A stretch of 64,000 bases of DNA from Desulfoscipio gibsoniae DSM 7213 (GTDB lineage: Bacteria > Bacillota > Desulfotomaculia > Desulfotomaculales > Desulfallaceae). The notes beneath the pieces are model-generated. The model saw only the letters and a list, made by a program, of their open reading frames with translations, was not told the DNA's origin and ran no database searches. The DNA lies in NCBI RefSeq assembly GCF_000233715.2, contig NC_021184.1, forward strand, positions 186,001 through 250,000, given 5' to 3'. Position numbers and translations under genes: made by a program. The number at the start of each line of letters is the position of its first letter. The first letter of the stretch is position 1. Below are positions 17,822 to 27,707 of this stretch, piece after piece.

Positions 17822-17933
17822 CTTGGGAATACATTTTTTCATCGCTCGCGATGTTGCCGTTTAGAATCTCCATTTCCAGCCATTTTGCAATCTGGACATA
17901 AATCGGCTTCAGACTGTCTGTATCCAGCAGCAA
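17822..17933 (-). pseudogene. Duplicate of the first 35 codons of the GntR regulator
   Basis: This is a near-identical copy of 13989-14099, starting with the same TTG (17933) and keeping LLDTDSLKPIYVQIAKWLEM, then breaking off at EKMYSQ. After that the sequence is unrelated. The copy includes the upstream promoter and operator (17959-18016). Confidence 0.75.
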
Positions 17934-17958
17934 ACGATCACCTCCCCGTCGCCTGCTG

Positions 17959-18016
17959 GTAGTATAGTGCATTACATCTGTAATGCACTATACTACGGTC
18001 TCTGCTTTGCTGTCAA
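17959..18016 (-). promoter_or_regulatory. Orphan copy of the GntR operator and promoter
   Basis: The perfect palindrome of 14123-14160 is repeated without change at 17959-17996, again with the TTGACA box to its right (complement TGTCAA near 18011-18016). It drives only the truncated GntR reading frame, so it could bind repressor without controlling a working gene. Confidence 0.7.
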
Positions 18017-18068
18017 TAGAAAACTGCTGATAAATCATCCTTCTCCCCCCTGGAAGACCGCGGTTTAA

Positions 18069-18470
18069 ATTGGTAAGCAATATAAGCCAAGAGATATAAA
18101 AATTTTTGCGGTATATATGCTGGAAGATGATGTAGCCGGTTTAAAACAAACCGAAATATATATGATTTTGGCTATTGAACTACTTAAGGGCATAATTACC
18201 AGCACGGGGGCTAATGCAATAGATATTTGTTTTGATGTATTTTTTGATCAATATGGTGAAAAAGTTTTTAAGGATCAGTTATATAAAAAAATAATTCAAA
18301 CCTATCCAGACATAAAAATAAACCTTACCCATGTTTCCTTTGAACAGGATAAGGCTCTACAATTAGCAGATGTTATAACAGGTTCCATCCGACGATATAT
18401 AATTCGGGAGGATACGAAAAGTCTAAGTGTTTTTATGCAAAAAAAGCAATATGGGTTTAAAAATGATTAA
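18069..18470 (+). pseudogene. DUF3800 protein, 5'-truncated copy
   Basis: This stretch is nearly identical to 48494-48900 and continues as a non-coding duplicate to about 18523. It encodes the second two-thirds of a DUF3800 protein, including VFFDQYGEKVFK and ALQLADVITGSIRR. The N-terminal FIDES motif is missing because the block is joined at 18067 to the copied GntR promoter region. A one-base difference near 18445 changes the last residues compared with the intact copy. Confidence 0.8.
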
Positions 18471-18783
18471 AAAAATAAGATAACGGCATCACGCACACCC
18501 TTTCATGTTCCACGTTCCCCCTTAATTGGTAAATTCAGGTTGCTTTGTTGGGCCATGAAAGCTATCTGGTCCATTTGACATACCCCTATCAAAGGCATTT
18601 TTACAAAAGACATTGTGCAAAGTATGTGGTATGGCTCTATTCAATTTGGAAAAAACAATACCAAGAACAATTAAAACAGGAGATTGAGAAGGTAACAACA
18701 GTAGATAGAATTAACTGCTTGCGCGAAAGAAATATGCAGAACAAGAGGCAGCTGCCAATTCAAATAAACCTTTTGGGTGGTAG

Positions 18784-19024
18784 ATAATTTCTTCATTAAA
18801 TATTGAACAGCATTAAAACCTTCTTGGGGGATAATCGCAGGATGAGTATTTTTAACAATTATTTGTTCATCTGGAGCTATTTCGTTCCTGATTTTATAAT
18901 CTTCTGAGTTTCCTAAATGCTTAGTGCACTCAGAACGATGGTGAACCAGATTACCAGTATATACAGGATTAGAGAGGAGGATATTATTGATTGCTAGAAT
19001 TAAAGGCTGTTCTTTACTTACCAT
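18784..19024 (-). pseudogene. Large serine recombinase, internal fragment
   Basis: The minus strand reads INNILLSNPVYTGNLVHHRS and later IIVKNTHPAIIPQEGF, the middle Recombinase domain of large serine recombinases (TnpX/phage-integrase type). The catalytic N-terminal domain and the zinc ribbon are absent. It lies 69 bases before the first restriction operon. Between 18541 and 18783 I see only a weak CKVCGMALF fragment and no intact gene. Confidence 0.65.
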
Positions 19025-19092
19025 TCTTAGTCAATTACATTATAATTATGGTTATACTTAAAAATAGCTAATACAAGGAGATAGATAGAACT

Positions 19093-21501
19093 ATGGCCAT
19101 AAAGAAGAGTGAATTATACAGTTCCCTTTGGTCAAGCTGTGATGAACTAAGAGGTGGCATGGATGCCGGCCAATACAAAGACTATGTGCTGGTAATGCTC
19201 TTTATCAAATATATCAGCGACAAATATGCCGACAAGCCCTTTTCCCCCATTACCGTACCCAGGGGTGCAAGTTTTAAAGATATGGTGGAACTAAAAGGTA
19301 AGTCCACCATTGGTGACGATATCAACAAAAAAATAATCGAACCCATTGCCAACGCCAATAAACTGTCGGGCATGCCAGACTTTAATGATGTAACAAAACT
19401 TGGCAGCGGCAAGGAAATGGTTGATCGACTGACCAACTTAGTTGCAATATTTGAGCGCAAAGAACTTGATTTTAGTAAAAACCGTGCCGATGGTGATGAT
19501 ATTCTGGGCGATGCCTATGAATATTTAATGCGCCACTTTGCCACCGAAAGCGGCAAGAGCAAAGGACAGTTCTATACCCCGGCGGAGGTCAGCAGGGTTA
19601 TTGCCAAAATTATTGGCATAAACAGTTCAAATAGCACTGCATCCACCACTGCGTACGACCCAACCTGTGGTTCCGGTTCATTACTTTTAAAAGTAGCTGA
19701 TGAAGCAGAAAAAAATATTTCACTTTATGGCCAAGAAAAGGACTCCACCACGGCGGTCTTGGCCCGCATGAATATGATTCTACACGATAATCCTTCGGCC
19801 GAAATCGAGCAGGGAAACACCCTAACCACTCCTCGATTTTTAAATAAAAATGATGATCTTAAACAATTTGACTACGTGGTTGCCAATCCGCCCTTCAGTG
19901 ATAAGCGTTGGGGTAATGGATTAGTTACTAACAATGATGTATATGGAAGATTTGAAGGCTTTGGTATACCACCGGCCAAAAATGGTGACTATGCCTACCT
20001 GCTGCACATAATTCGCTCGCTAAAAAGCGGTAAAGGGAAAGGGGCCTGCATTTTGCCCCACGGTGTATTATTCAGGGGTAATGCCGAGGCCGAGATAAGA
20101 AAGAACATCATTAAAAGAGGATATATCAAAGGAATCATCGGACTGCCCGCCAACCTTTTTTATGGCACCGGTATTCCCGCCTGTATAATTGTACTTGATA
20201 AGGAGAACGCTTCCGGCCGTAAAGGTATTTTTATGATTGATGCCAGCAGGGGTTTTATGAAAGATGGCAATAAAAACCGCCTGCGCAGCATGGATATACA
20301 TAAGATTGTGGATGTGTTTAATAAACAACTGGAGATAGAAAAGTATTCCCGGATGGTACCTTTCAAAGAGATTGAAGAGAACGAATACAACCTGAATATC
20401 CCCCGCTACATCGACAGCCAGGAGGCTGAAGATATTCAGGATATCGAAGCACATCTGTTGGGCGGTATACCCAATGCCGATATTGATGCGCTAAATGACT
20501 ACTGGGAAGTTTACCCTAAACTCAGAAAGACACTGTTCAAAAAAGGCCCCCGGGAAAAGTGCTCCTCCTTAAAAGTAAAACAGGATGCAGTTAAGCAAAC
20601 GATATTTGAACACCCGGAATTTATGGCCTATACGGCAAAGATGAACGAGCTGTTTTCCCGGTGGAAAAACAAAAGCACCCAAACCCTTAAGGAAATGCGG
20701 CCCGGGCTAAAACCCAAAGAAATTATATTTGAGTTCTCTGGGAACTTGCTGGCCCAATATGCGGACCAAACCCTTGTGTCAAAATATGATGTCTACCAGC
20801 ATTTAATGGATTACTGGGCCGAAGTGATGCAGGATGATTGCTACCTAATCTCCGCCGGTGGCTGGAAAGCAGAAACCTACCGCATACTGGTAAAAAACAA
20901 GCAGAATAAAACAGTGGACAAGGGTTGGGACTGCGACCTGATACCCAAGGAACTGGTGATCAACCGCTACTTTTATAATGAAAAAGAAGCGGTTGAAGCG
21001 CTGGAAGCGGAAAAAGAAACCATTGCCGGGCAGCTTGCAGAATTGGAAGAAGAGCACAGCGGTGAGGAAGGCTGCTTTGCCGAACTGGAAAAGGTAAACA
21101 AAAGTAATGTACAGGCCCGCTTGAAAGAGATCAAGGGGGATAAAGATGCCAAGGAAGAAATCAAGGTATTAAAAACCTACCTCGACTTAGTCAGCAAACA
21201 GGCGGATGTTAATAAGAAGATTAAAGAGGCTAAAGCCGAACTGGATGAAAAGCTATATGCCAAATACCCAACCCTTACTGAGAAGGAAATCAAAACCCTG
21301 GTGGTGGATGATAAATGGATGGCTGCCATTGAAAAGAACATCAAAACGGAACTCGATAGAATCAGCCAGCGGTTGGCTCAGCGGATAAAGGAACTGGCGG
21401 AACGGTATGAAACACCGCTGCCGGTTATGAATGATGAAGTAAAAGAGTTGGAACAGAAAGTCACCGCTCACCTCGAAAGGATGGGGTTTGCATGGAAGTA
21501 A
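19093..21501 (+). CDS. hsdM: Type I restriction-modification, DNA methyltransferase subunit HsdM (system 1)
   Basis: An 802-residue N6-adenine methyltransferase. The N-terminal HsdM helical domain (residues 1-150) is followed by the SAM-binding DPTCGSGSLLL near 190 and the catalytic NPPF in VVANPPFSDKRWG near 265. It is longer than usual (about 500). The extra C-terminal part (about 480-800) has a charged coiled-coil region rich in Glu and Lys (for example AEKETIAGQLAELEEEH near 640). It is the first gene of an operon hsdM-hsdS-hsdR-metallopeptidase and overlaps hsdS by 10 bases. The ribosome site AAGGAG lies 13 bases upstream. Confidence 0.9.
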   Translation: MAIKKSELYSSLWSSCDELRGGMDAGQYKDYVLVMLFIKYISDKYADKPFSPITVPRGASFKDMVELKGKSTIGDDINKKIIEPIANANKLSGMPDFNDVTKLGSGKEMVDRLTNLVAIFERKELDFSKNRADGDDILGDAYEYLMRHFATESGKSKGQFYTPAEVSRVIAKIIGINSSNSTASTTAYDPTCGSGSLLLKVADEAEKNISLYGQEKDSTTAVLARMNMILHDNPSAEIEQGNTLTTPRFLNKNDDLKQFDYVVANPPFSDKRWGNGLVTNNDVYGRFEGFGIPPAKNGDYAYLLHIIRSLKSGKGKGACILPHGVLFRGNAEAEIRKNIIKRGYIKGIIGLPANLFYGTGIPACIIVLDKENASGRKGIFMIDASRGFMKDGNKNRLRSMDIHKIVDVFNKQLEIEKYSRMVPFKEIEENEYNLNIPRYIDSQEAEDIQDIEAHLLGGIPNADIDALNDYWEVYPKLRKTLFKKGPREKCSSLKVKQDAVKQTIFEHPEFMAYTAKMNELFSRWKNKSTQTLKEMRPGLKPKEIIFEFSGNLLAQYADQTLVSKYDVYQHLMDYWAEVMQDDCYLISAGGWKAETYRILVKNKQNKTVDKGWDCDLIPKELVINRYFYNEKEAVEALEAEKETIAGQLAELEEEHSGEEGCFAELEKVNKSNVQARLKEIKGDKDAKEEIKVLKTYLDLVSKQADVNKKIKEAKAELDEKLYAKYPTLTEKEIKTLVVDDKWMAAIEKNIKTELDRISQRLAQRIKELAERYETPLPVMNDEVKELEQKVTAHLERMGFAWK

Positions 21502-22752
21502 AAAAGGGGTACAAGCAGACCGAGGTGGGGGTGATACCGGAGGATTGGGAAGTTAGAAGTCTATCGGACATTTGTGTTAAGCTTAACGTAGGGTTTGTAG
21601 GTGTATGTGAGCCTTATTTCACTAATGAAGGAAGTGGTGTATTACTTGTAAGAACTGGTAACTTACAAGAAAATGGACTTGTACTATCCGGTTCAAAGTA
21701 CGTAACAAGAGAGTAATAAAAAATCGCAAGTATTTGCTGGGGATATTTTGATTGCGCGCCATGGTAGTTCTGGTAATGCTGTTATGGTACCCAATTCTAT
21801 TAATGAAGCCAATACCTTGAATATTGTTATAATCAGAACTGATATTAAGAGAGTAAATAGTATATTTGCAGTATATATTATTAATTCTTACACAGTTAAA
21901 AACCAAGTACTGACGGTTACAGCGGGTTCGACACAAGGAGTAATAAACACTGGAGAAATTGCTAAACTTAAAATCCCCCTTCCTCCAACCACTTCTGAAC
22001 AAACAGCCATTGCCGATGCCTTAAGTGATGCTGATGCGCTAATACAGTCTTTGGAAAAACTCATCGCTAAAAAACGGGCCATTAAGCAGGGTGCCATGCA
22101 GGAATTACTCAAACCCAAAAAGGATTGGGTGAAGAAGAAGTTTGGAGAGGTAGCAGATAACAATAAAAAATGGAGTTTTACAGGTGGGCCTTTTGGTTCC
22201 AATTTAAAGTCTTCAGACTATACAGAGGATGGTATTAGGATAATTCAGTTACAAAATATAGGTGACGGTCGTTTTATCAATGACTATGCAATATTTACTT
22301 CGGAAAATAAGGCTGATGAGCTTATCAGCTGCAATATATACCCAGGTGATATTATTCTTTCAAAAATGGGCGATCCCGTTGCTAGAGCCTGTATAGTTCC
22401 AGATTTTCATCACCGTTATTTAATGTGTTCGGATGGTATCCGGCTATCAGTGGATAAAAAAGTTAATCATCCATATTTTATTTACACATATATAAATTCA
22501 CCAATATTTAGAATGTTAGCCGAAAATGCAAGTACTGGGTCAACTAGAAAAAGAATTGGACTAAACGAGCTTAGAAATCTTGAGTTAGTTATACCGCCAA
22601 TTGCCGAACAAACCCGCATCGCCACCATCCTTTCCGACATGGATGCGGAAATAGCTGCCCTTGAAGCCAAGCTTGTCAAATACAAACAAATCAAACAGGG
22701 CATGATGCAAAACCTCTTAACCGGGAGGATTAGACTGGTATGGGTAATGTAG
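21492..22752 (+). pseudogene. hsdS: Type I specificity subunit HsdS (system 1), frameshifted in the first recognition domain
   Basis: The gene starts at 21492 (MEVKKGYKQTEVGVIPEDWE) but stops after codon 74 (TAA near 21714). Downstream the frame +1 continues the same protein: SNKKSQVFAGDILIARHGSS, the central repeat LPPTTSEQTAIADALSDADA and a second recognition domain ending IRLVWVM. The break falls in the tract AAGAGAGTAA; adding one AG pair restores a single open frame of about 420 codons. The second half could start at TTG 21748 but would lack most of the first domain. The end overlaps hsdR by 13 bases. Confidence 0.85.
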
Positions 22753-25700
22753 GACAAGTGGAACGAAAAACTCAAAACCGGGTTGTCAAACTCTTTATCG
22801 ACCAACTGAAATACACCTACCTTGGCAACTGGGAAGAGCGCCAGGACAACAGCAATATTGAGGAAGGGTTATTAACCAAATATCTCAAGAAAAAAGGCTA
22901 CAATAAAACCCTCATTACCAAGGCGCTGCATCAACTGCGGGTAACTGCCAACAACCACAACGAAAGCCTTTACATCAACAATAAAGAATTATATAAACTA
23001 CTGCGCTATGGTGTGCAGGTAAAGGCTGAAGTGGGCAAAAATTATGAGACGGTGCATCTCATTGACTGGCAGCACCCGTCAAAGAATCACTTTGCCATTG
23101 CCGAAGAGGTAACGGTCCACGGGCAGAAGGACAAACGCCCGGACATTGTACTTTATGTCAACGGCATTGCCATCGGTGTCATTGAGCTAAAACGCAGCAC
23201 GGTATCCATTGGAGATGGCATCCGCCAGAGTATCGTTAATCAAAAGAAAGAGTTTATCGGGCAGTTTTTTTCCACCATCCAGTTTATCTTTGCCGGCAAT
23301 GACAGTGAAGGTTTGCGTTACGGCACCGTTGGCACACCGGAAAAGTTTTTTCTCCGGTGGAAAGAGGATATAAAAGACAATAGTCTTTTGCAGCTGGATA
23401 AATATTTAATCAAGATGTGCAATAAAAAGCGCATTACTGAGCTTATGCATGATTTTGTACTCTTTGACGGAGGCATTAAAAAACTACCCAGGGTGCACCA
23501 ATACTTTGGCATTAAGGCTGTCCAAAAACATATCCGCAAGCGTGAAGGTGGTATTATCTGGCATACCCAGGGGAGCGGCAAGAGCATTGTTATGGTGCTT
23601 TTGGCCAAGTGGATATTGGAAAACAACCCCAATGCCCGGGTTGCGGTAATCACCGACCGGGACGAACTGGATAAACAGATTGAACGGGTGTTTAATGACG
23701 CCGGGGAACCAATAAAACGAACATCTAGCGGTAGGGATTTGATGGCCCAACTTTCCCGGGCCACTCCCCGGTTGCTCTGTTCCCTGGTGCATAAATTCGG
23801 CAAAAAAGATGTAGGTAACTTTGAAGAATTTATCAAGGAATTGGCAAGCCAACCCTCCCAAGCAGTGGGTGAGCTGTTTGTTTTTGTGGACGAGTACCAC
23901 CGCACCCAGAGCGGGAAATTACACCGGACAATGAAGGCCATGCTGCCCAATGCGGTATTTATTGGCTTTACCGGCACACCGTTATTGAAGAAAGACAAAC
24001 AAACCAGCCTAGAGGTATTTGGGAAATATATCCATACATATAAGTTTAATGAAGCCGTTGAGGATAAAGTGGTGCTGGATTTGGTTTACGAGGCCCGTGA
24101 TATTGACCAGCGGATAACTTCACCCAAACGTATTGACGATTGGTTTAACAGCAAAACAAAAGGGTTGAACGACTTCCAAAAGGCAGAACTCCGCAAAAAA
24201 TGGGGTACCATGCAAAAGGTTTTAAGTTCAAAATCCCGCATGGATAAAGTGGTCAATGACATAATTTTCGATTTTAATGTAAAACCGCAGCTTAAATCGG
24301 AAAGGGGTAATGCTATTCTGGTGGCATCCAGTATTTATGAGGCCTGCCGCTATTATGAGCTATTTCAGAGCACCCACTTAAAGGGCAAGTGTGCGGTGGT
24401 TACTTCATATAATCCAAACACCCGGGACATTACCACCGAGGATACCGGTGCCAACACTGAAACCGCCAAGGAGTACATCTATAACACTTATGTTGAGCTA
24501 CTAAAGGACGTATCCGCCAAGCCAGGTAAGTCAAAAACAGAAACCTATGAAGACCGGGTAAAAGAGAAGTTCGTAAAAGAACCGGCCAAAATGCGTCTTT
24601 TAATAGTGGTGGATAAATTGTTAACCGGTTTTGATGCCCCCAGCTGTACTTATCTTTACATCGATAAATCAATGCAGGACCACGGTTTGTTTCAGGCCAT
24701 CTGCCGGGTAAACAGGTTGGATGCAGAGGACAAACAGTTTGGCTACATTGTGGACTACAAAGACCTTTTTAAGAAGGTTGAAAATGCAGTGGCTGTTTAT
24801 ACTTCGGAACTGGACTGCGATAATTTTGAAAAAACCGAATGCGATGTTTTACTGCAAGATAGAATTAAAAAAGGCCGCCAGCGTCTTGATGAAGCCATTG
24901 AACAGCTTGAACTGCTCTGTGAACCGGTGGAACCGCCCAAAGGAACCTTGGAACACATCCGTTACTTCTGCGGTAATACCGAGGTTCCCGAGGAATTAAA
25001 GGCTAAGGAAGTACAGAGGACAGCGTTGTACAAAGGGACGGTCGCCTTTATCCGGGCCTATGCCAACATTGCCGATGGCCTGGAGGCAGCGGGTTACACA
25101 GAATCGGAAATTAAGTATACTAAAGAGCGGTTGGATCATTACTTAAAACTGCGGGAAGAGATACGCAGGGCCAGCGGCGAAACCCTCGACCTGAAAACCT
25201 ATGAAGCAGATATGCGTCATTTAATCGACAATTACATACAGGCCGACGATCCGCAAAACATATCCGTCTTTGGTGATATGTCATTAATTGAACTGATAGT
25301 AAATACAGGCATTGCAGCGGCTATCGGTAGCTTACCAAAGGGCATTAAAAACAATAAAGAAGCGGTAGCCGAGACCATAGAAAATAACATCAGAAGCAAG
25401 ATTATTAAGGAGCATTTGATTGACCCGGCATTTTATGAAGAGATGTCGGTGCTGCTAAATACAATTATCAAAGAGCGCAAAGAAAAAGCCATCAGTTACA
25501 AAGAATATCTAAAGAAGATTGCCGAACTGGCGAAAAAAGTACAGCAGGGTAAAGGCGAGAGCACACCGGAAGTGCTAAATACTCCGGCCAAAAGGGTGCT
25601 TTATAATAACTTGGGTGAAGATACCAATTTAGCCATGAAAGTTCACGAAACTGTACTGGAGTACCGTCCCGACGGGTGGCGAGGGAACGACGCCAAAGAA

Positions 25701-25793
25701 ATGATTATTAAATACAGGCTTTTCGAAGTATTACAGGATGCGGACGAGGTTGAAAGAATATTTCCTATTATAAAGGAGCAGGGTGAATATTGA
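22740..25793 (+). CDS. hsdR: Type I restriction endonuclease subunit HsdR (system 1)
   Basis: A 1017-residue motor/nuclease subunit. The PD-(D/E)XK nuclease appears as RPDIVLYVNGIAIGVIELKR near 133-153. The helicase has Walker A HTQGSGKSIVM near 274-284, a DEYH box in FVFVDEYHR near 382 and motif VI-like ICRVNRLDAE near 660. The C-terminal helical part contacts HsdM. It would cut DNA lacking the system's methylation, but only if a working HsdS is made; the neighbouring hsdS is frameshifted here. Confidence 0.9.
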   Translation: MGNVGQVERKTQNRVVKLFIDQLKYTYLGNWEERQDNSNIEEGLLTKYLKKKGYNKTLITKALHQLRVTANNHNESLYINNKELYKLLRYGVQVKAEVGKNYETVHLIDWQHPSKNHFAIAEEVTVHGQKDKRPDIVLYVNGIAIGVIELKRSTVSIGDGIRQSIVNQKKEFIGQFFSTIQFIFAGNDSEGLRYGTVGTPEKFFLRWKEDIKDNSLLQLDKYLIKMCNKKRITELMHDFVLFDGGIKKLPRVHQYFGIKAVQKHIRKREGGIIWHTQGSGKSIVMVLLAKWILENNPNARVAVITDRDELDKQIERVFNDAGEPIKRTSSGRDLMAQLSRATPRLLCSLVHKFGKKDVGNFEEFIKELASQPSQAVGELFVFVDEYHRTQSGKLHRTMKAMLPNAVFIGFTGTPLLKKDKQTSLEVFGKYIHTYKFNEAVEDKVVLDLVYEARDIDQRITSPKRIDDWFNSKTKGLNDFQKAELRKKWGTMQKVLSSKSRMDKVVNDIIFDFNVKPQLKSERGNAILVASSIYEACRYYELFQSTHLKGKCAVVTSYNPNTRDITTEDTGANTETAKEYIYNTYVELLKDVSAKPGKSKTETYEDRVKEKFVKEPAKMRLLIVVDKLLTGFDAPSCTYLYIDKSMQDHGLFQAICRVNRLDAEDKQFGYIVDYKDLFKKVENAVAVYTSELDCDNFEKTECDVLLQDRIKKGRQRLDEAIEQLELLCEPVEPPKGTLEHIRYFCGNTEVPEELKAKEVQRTALYKGTVAFIRAYANIADGLEAAGYTESEIKYTKERLDHYLKLREEIRRASGETLDLKTYEADMRHLIDNYIQADDPQNISVFGDMSLIELIVNTGIAAAIGSLPKGIKNNKEAVAETIENNIRSKIIKEHLIDPAFYEEMSVLLNTIIKERKEKAISYKEYLKKIAELAKKVQQGKGESTPEVLNTPAKRVLYNNLGEDTNLAMKVHETVLEYRPDGWRGNDAKEMIIKYRLFEVLQDADEVERIFPIIKEQGEY

Positions 25794-26508
25794 TATGGTA
25801 CAACTGCAGCTTGGTGATATCATCATAGATGTTGAGCAAAAAAATATTAAGAATATCCACCTCAGTGTGTACCCGCCGGATGGTAGAGTTCGGATTTCTG
25901 CACCCAAAAGAATGGACTTGGACATCATCCGGGTCTATGTCCTTTCAAAATTAAAGTGGATTAAAAAACAACAGGCTAAATTTATAAACCAGGATAGAGA
26001 AGCACCCAGGGAATTTATCAGTAGAGAGAGTCACTACTTCAGAGGAAAGCGTTATCTGCTTAAAGTGGTGGAACATAAGGCACCGCCTAAAATTGAGTTG
26101 CAGCATAGTACAATTGTAATGTATATCCGACCGGGAACACCCACCGAAAAGCGTCAAAGGATATTAGATGAATGGTATCGTGCTCAATTAAAAATTGCTG
26201 TACCCCAACTCATTGAAAAATGGGAAAAGAAAATGAACGTAAAGGTAAATGAATTCGGTATCAAGAAAATGAAAACCAGATGGGGTACCTGTAATCCTAA
26301 TGCTAAACGAATCTGGCTAAACTTAGAACTAGCTAAAAAGCCTCCAGAGTATTTGGAATATATTGTGGTTCATGAAATGGTTCATCTGTTGGAGAGAAAG
26401 CACAATGACATTTTTACAGCTTATATGGATAAATTCATGCCCAAATGGCGCTATTATAAAGATGGTTTAAATCGATTGCCGGTAAAACATGAAAAATGGA
26501 ATTATTGA
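25783..26508 (+). CDS. YgjP/SprT-like zinc metallopeptidase (DUF45) in the type I operon
   Basis: About 241 residues. The zinc site is VVHEMVHLLERKHNDIF near residue 200, an HExxH motif with a third His eight residues later. The conserved MKTRWGTCNPNAKRIWLNLE precedes it, as in DUF45/YgjP proteins. It overlaps the end of hsdR by 11 bases if GTG 25783 is used; ATG 25795 is the alternative start. Such peptidases are common companions of type I systems; a role in degrading restriction subunits or accessory processing is inference. Confidence 0.8.
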   Translation: MNIDMVQLQLGDIIIDVEQKNIKNIHLSVYPPDGRVRISAPKRMDLDIIRVYVLSKLKWIKKQQAKFINQDREAPREFISRESHYFRGKRYLLKVVEHKAPPKIELQHSTIVMYIRPGTPTEKRQRILDEWYRAQLKIAVPQLIEKWEKKMNVKVNEFGIKKMKTRWGTCNPNAKRIWLNLELAKKPPEYLEYIVVHEMVHLLERKHNDIFTAYMDKFMPKWRYYKDGLNRLPVKHEKWNY

Positions 26509-26662
26509 GTGTTGGATAGGCAAATAAGGACATCAAGGTACTAACTATGAATTCTCCGAAGGAGTATCATCTAAAACCCCGAAGTTAAGCAATGGTGATT
26601 ACGAGGTTCATAAGGAAAGTTGCACATATTTGCCAGATATAAATAATTTCTATTGGTGTTTC

Positions 26663-26715
26663 GTGCGAATGGTTGTTAGCTGTTCGATTTTTATGGTAGT
26701 ATTAACCATTTGCAC
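26663..26715. repeat. Inverted repeat in a gene-poor stretch
   Basis: GTGCGAATGGTT (26663-26674) and AACCATTTGCAC (26704-26715) pair with one mismatch. The stretch 26509-27127 otherwise holds no convincing gene; a 64-codon G+C-rich frame at 26788-26982 is not recognised. Confidence 0.45.
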
Positions 26716-27127
26716 GTAGTTTCTTACGATCTCTTTGCCATCTCCTGTCCGGTGAATCAAGTGCACCGTGATTTATATGAATAACTTTTGACGGTTCATA
26801 TACACATTCAGTTTTTCTTGGGTGCGGAACCTCCCCACCCCATGACAGTTATTTCGGACCGGATGGCGGCGGTGGTGGTGGAACCCCTCCCCGCTTGGGG
26901 CACGACCGTCCCGCACTTGATCGAGGTGAACGGCAAACTCCGCCGTGAGGTAAAAATATGTCGTTTACCCTTTACAACTTAATTTATAAAAACAAAAACT
27001 TTTAGTCTTTAAACGGTAATAATATCAGCTTTGCCGTTAACAGGTGTCCATTAATTACGCAAGGAGTATTTTACCCAAATAGAGGATTTTGTCAGTTTAC
27101 GATGAATTATTAAGGGAGTCAACTTGT

Positions 27128-27162
27128 GCCAGCATCTTTATAGGTGTTGGCTTTAATTTTTT
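27128..27162 (+). terminator. Intrinsic terminator
   Basis: GCCAGCATC (27128-27136) pairs with GGTGTTGGC (27143-27151) and is followed by TTTAATTTTTT. It lies 620 bases after the metallopeptidase gene, so its natural gene may have been lost by rearrangement. Confidence 0.6.
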
Positions 27163-27302
27163 GTGAAGGAATCTTCTGATGATACAGATAGATATTGTAA
27201 ACCAGTTTGAAAGGTTACTTAATGTCTATAACTGGAAGTTAGGATGAGGAAACTAAAGTAGCAATTAAAAAATATCTTTTGAATATTTAGGTGAGATAAA
27301 TT

Positions 27303-27517
27303 ATGGCAAATGAAGAACATATCAATAAATTAAAAAGTGGGGTCAAAGAATGGAATAAATGGAGAACCGAAAACCCTAAATATATCCAAGTTTAAGGAAT
27401 ATAGATTTTGCTGGTGAGTTTCCAAATAAACATGAAATTAATAATATACCAAATTATGAGGGGGCCAACTTTTCAAATATGGATTTGCATGGAGCATCCT
27501 TGAGAAATGAATTAATT
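27303..27517 (+). pseudogene. Pentapeptide-repeat protein, N-terminal remnant
   Basis: MANEEHINKLKSGVKEWNKW is a typical start of pentapeptide-repeat proteins. A stop follows after 30 codons; a one-base shift restores NIDFAGEF and then A(N)FSNMDLHGASL, a pentapeptide pattern. The sequence is cut at 27517 by the decayed IS end. Confidence 0.6.
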
Positions 27518-27645
27518 AGGGTTTACTGAACGGAACAAAACCCCAATAGAATCAAAGAATTAGGAACATATTTGTCGAGATAAGATACATGGAAAAACGC
27601 GGTAAAATATGCAAAAACCGTGCACTGGAGGACAATAATCAACTT
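27518..27645 (+). mobile_element. Decayed end of an IS1182-type element
   Basis: From AGGGTTTACTGAACGGAAC at 27518 the sequence follows, with scattered changes, the transposase-start end of the IS at 16094-17757 (complement strand), including GTGCACTGGAGG and the region of the transposase start codon. It is preceded by AATT, the same target tetramer. Homology fades near 27645; the opposite end is absent. Confidence 0.7.
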
Positions 27646-27707
27646 GATAATCCATAAAGGAAGTATCTAATTACTAGAGAATTTAGCCTTTGAAAGGAGG
27701 CGAATCT

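Noticed and set aside
18545..18787. 80-codon frame before the serine recombinase fragment
   Set aside because: No start signal or family; an alternative frame gives a weak CKVCGMALF zinc-like piece with several stops.
26788..26982. 64-codon open frame in a gene-poor stretch
   Set aside because: G+C-rich island without ribosome site or recognisable motif; may be a fragment, but nothing supports a gene.
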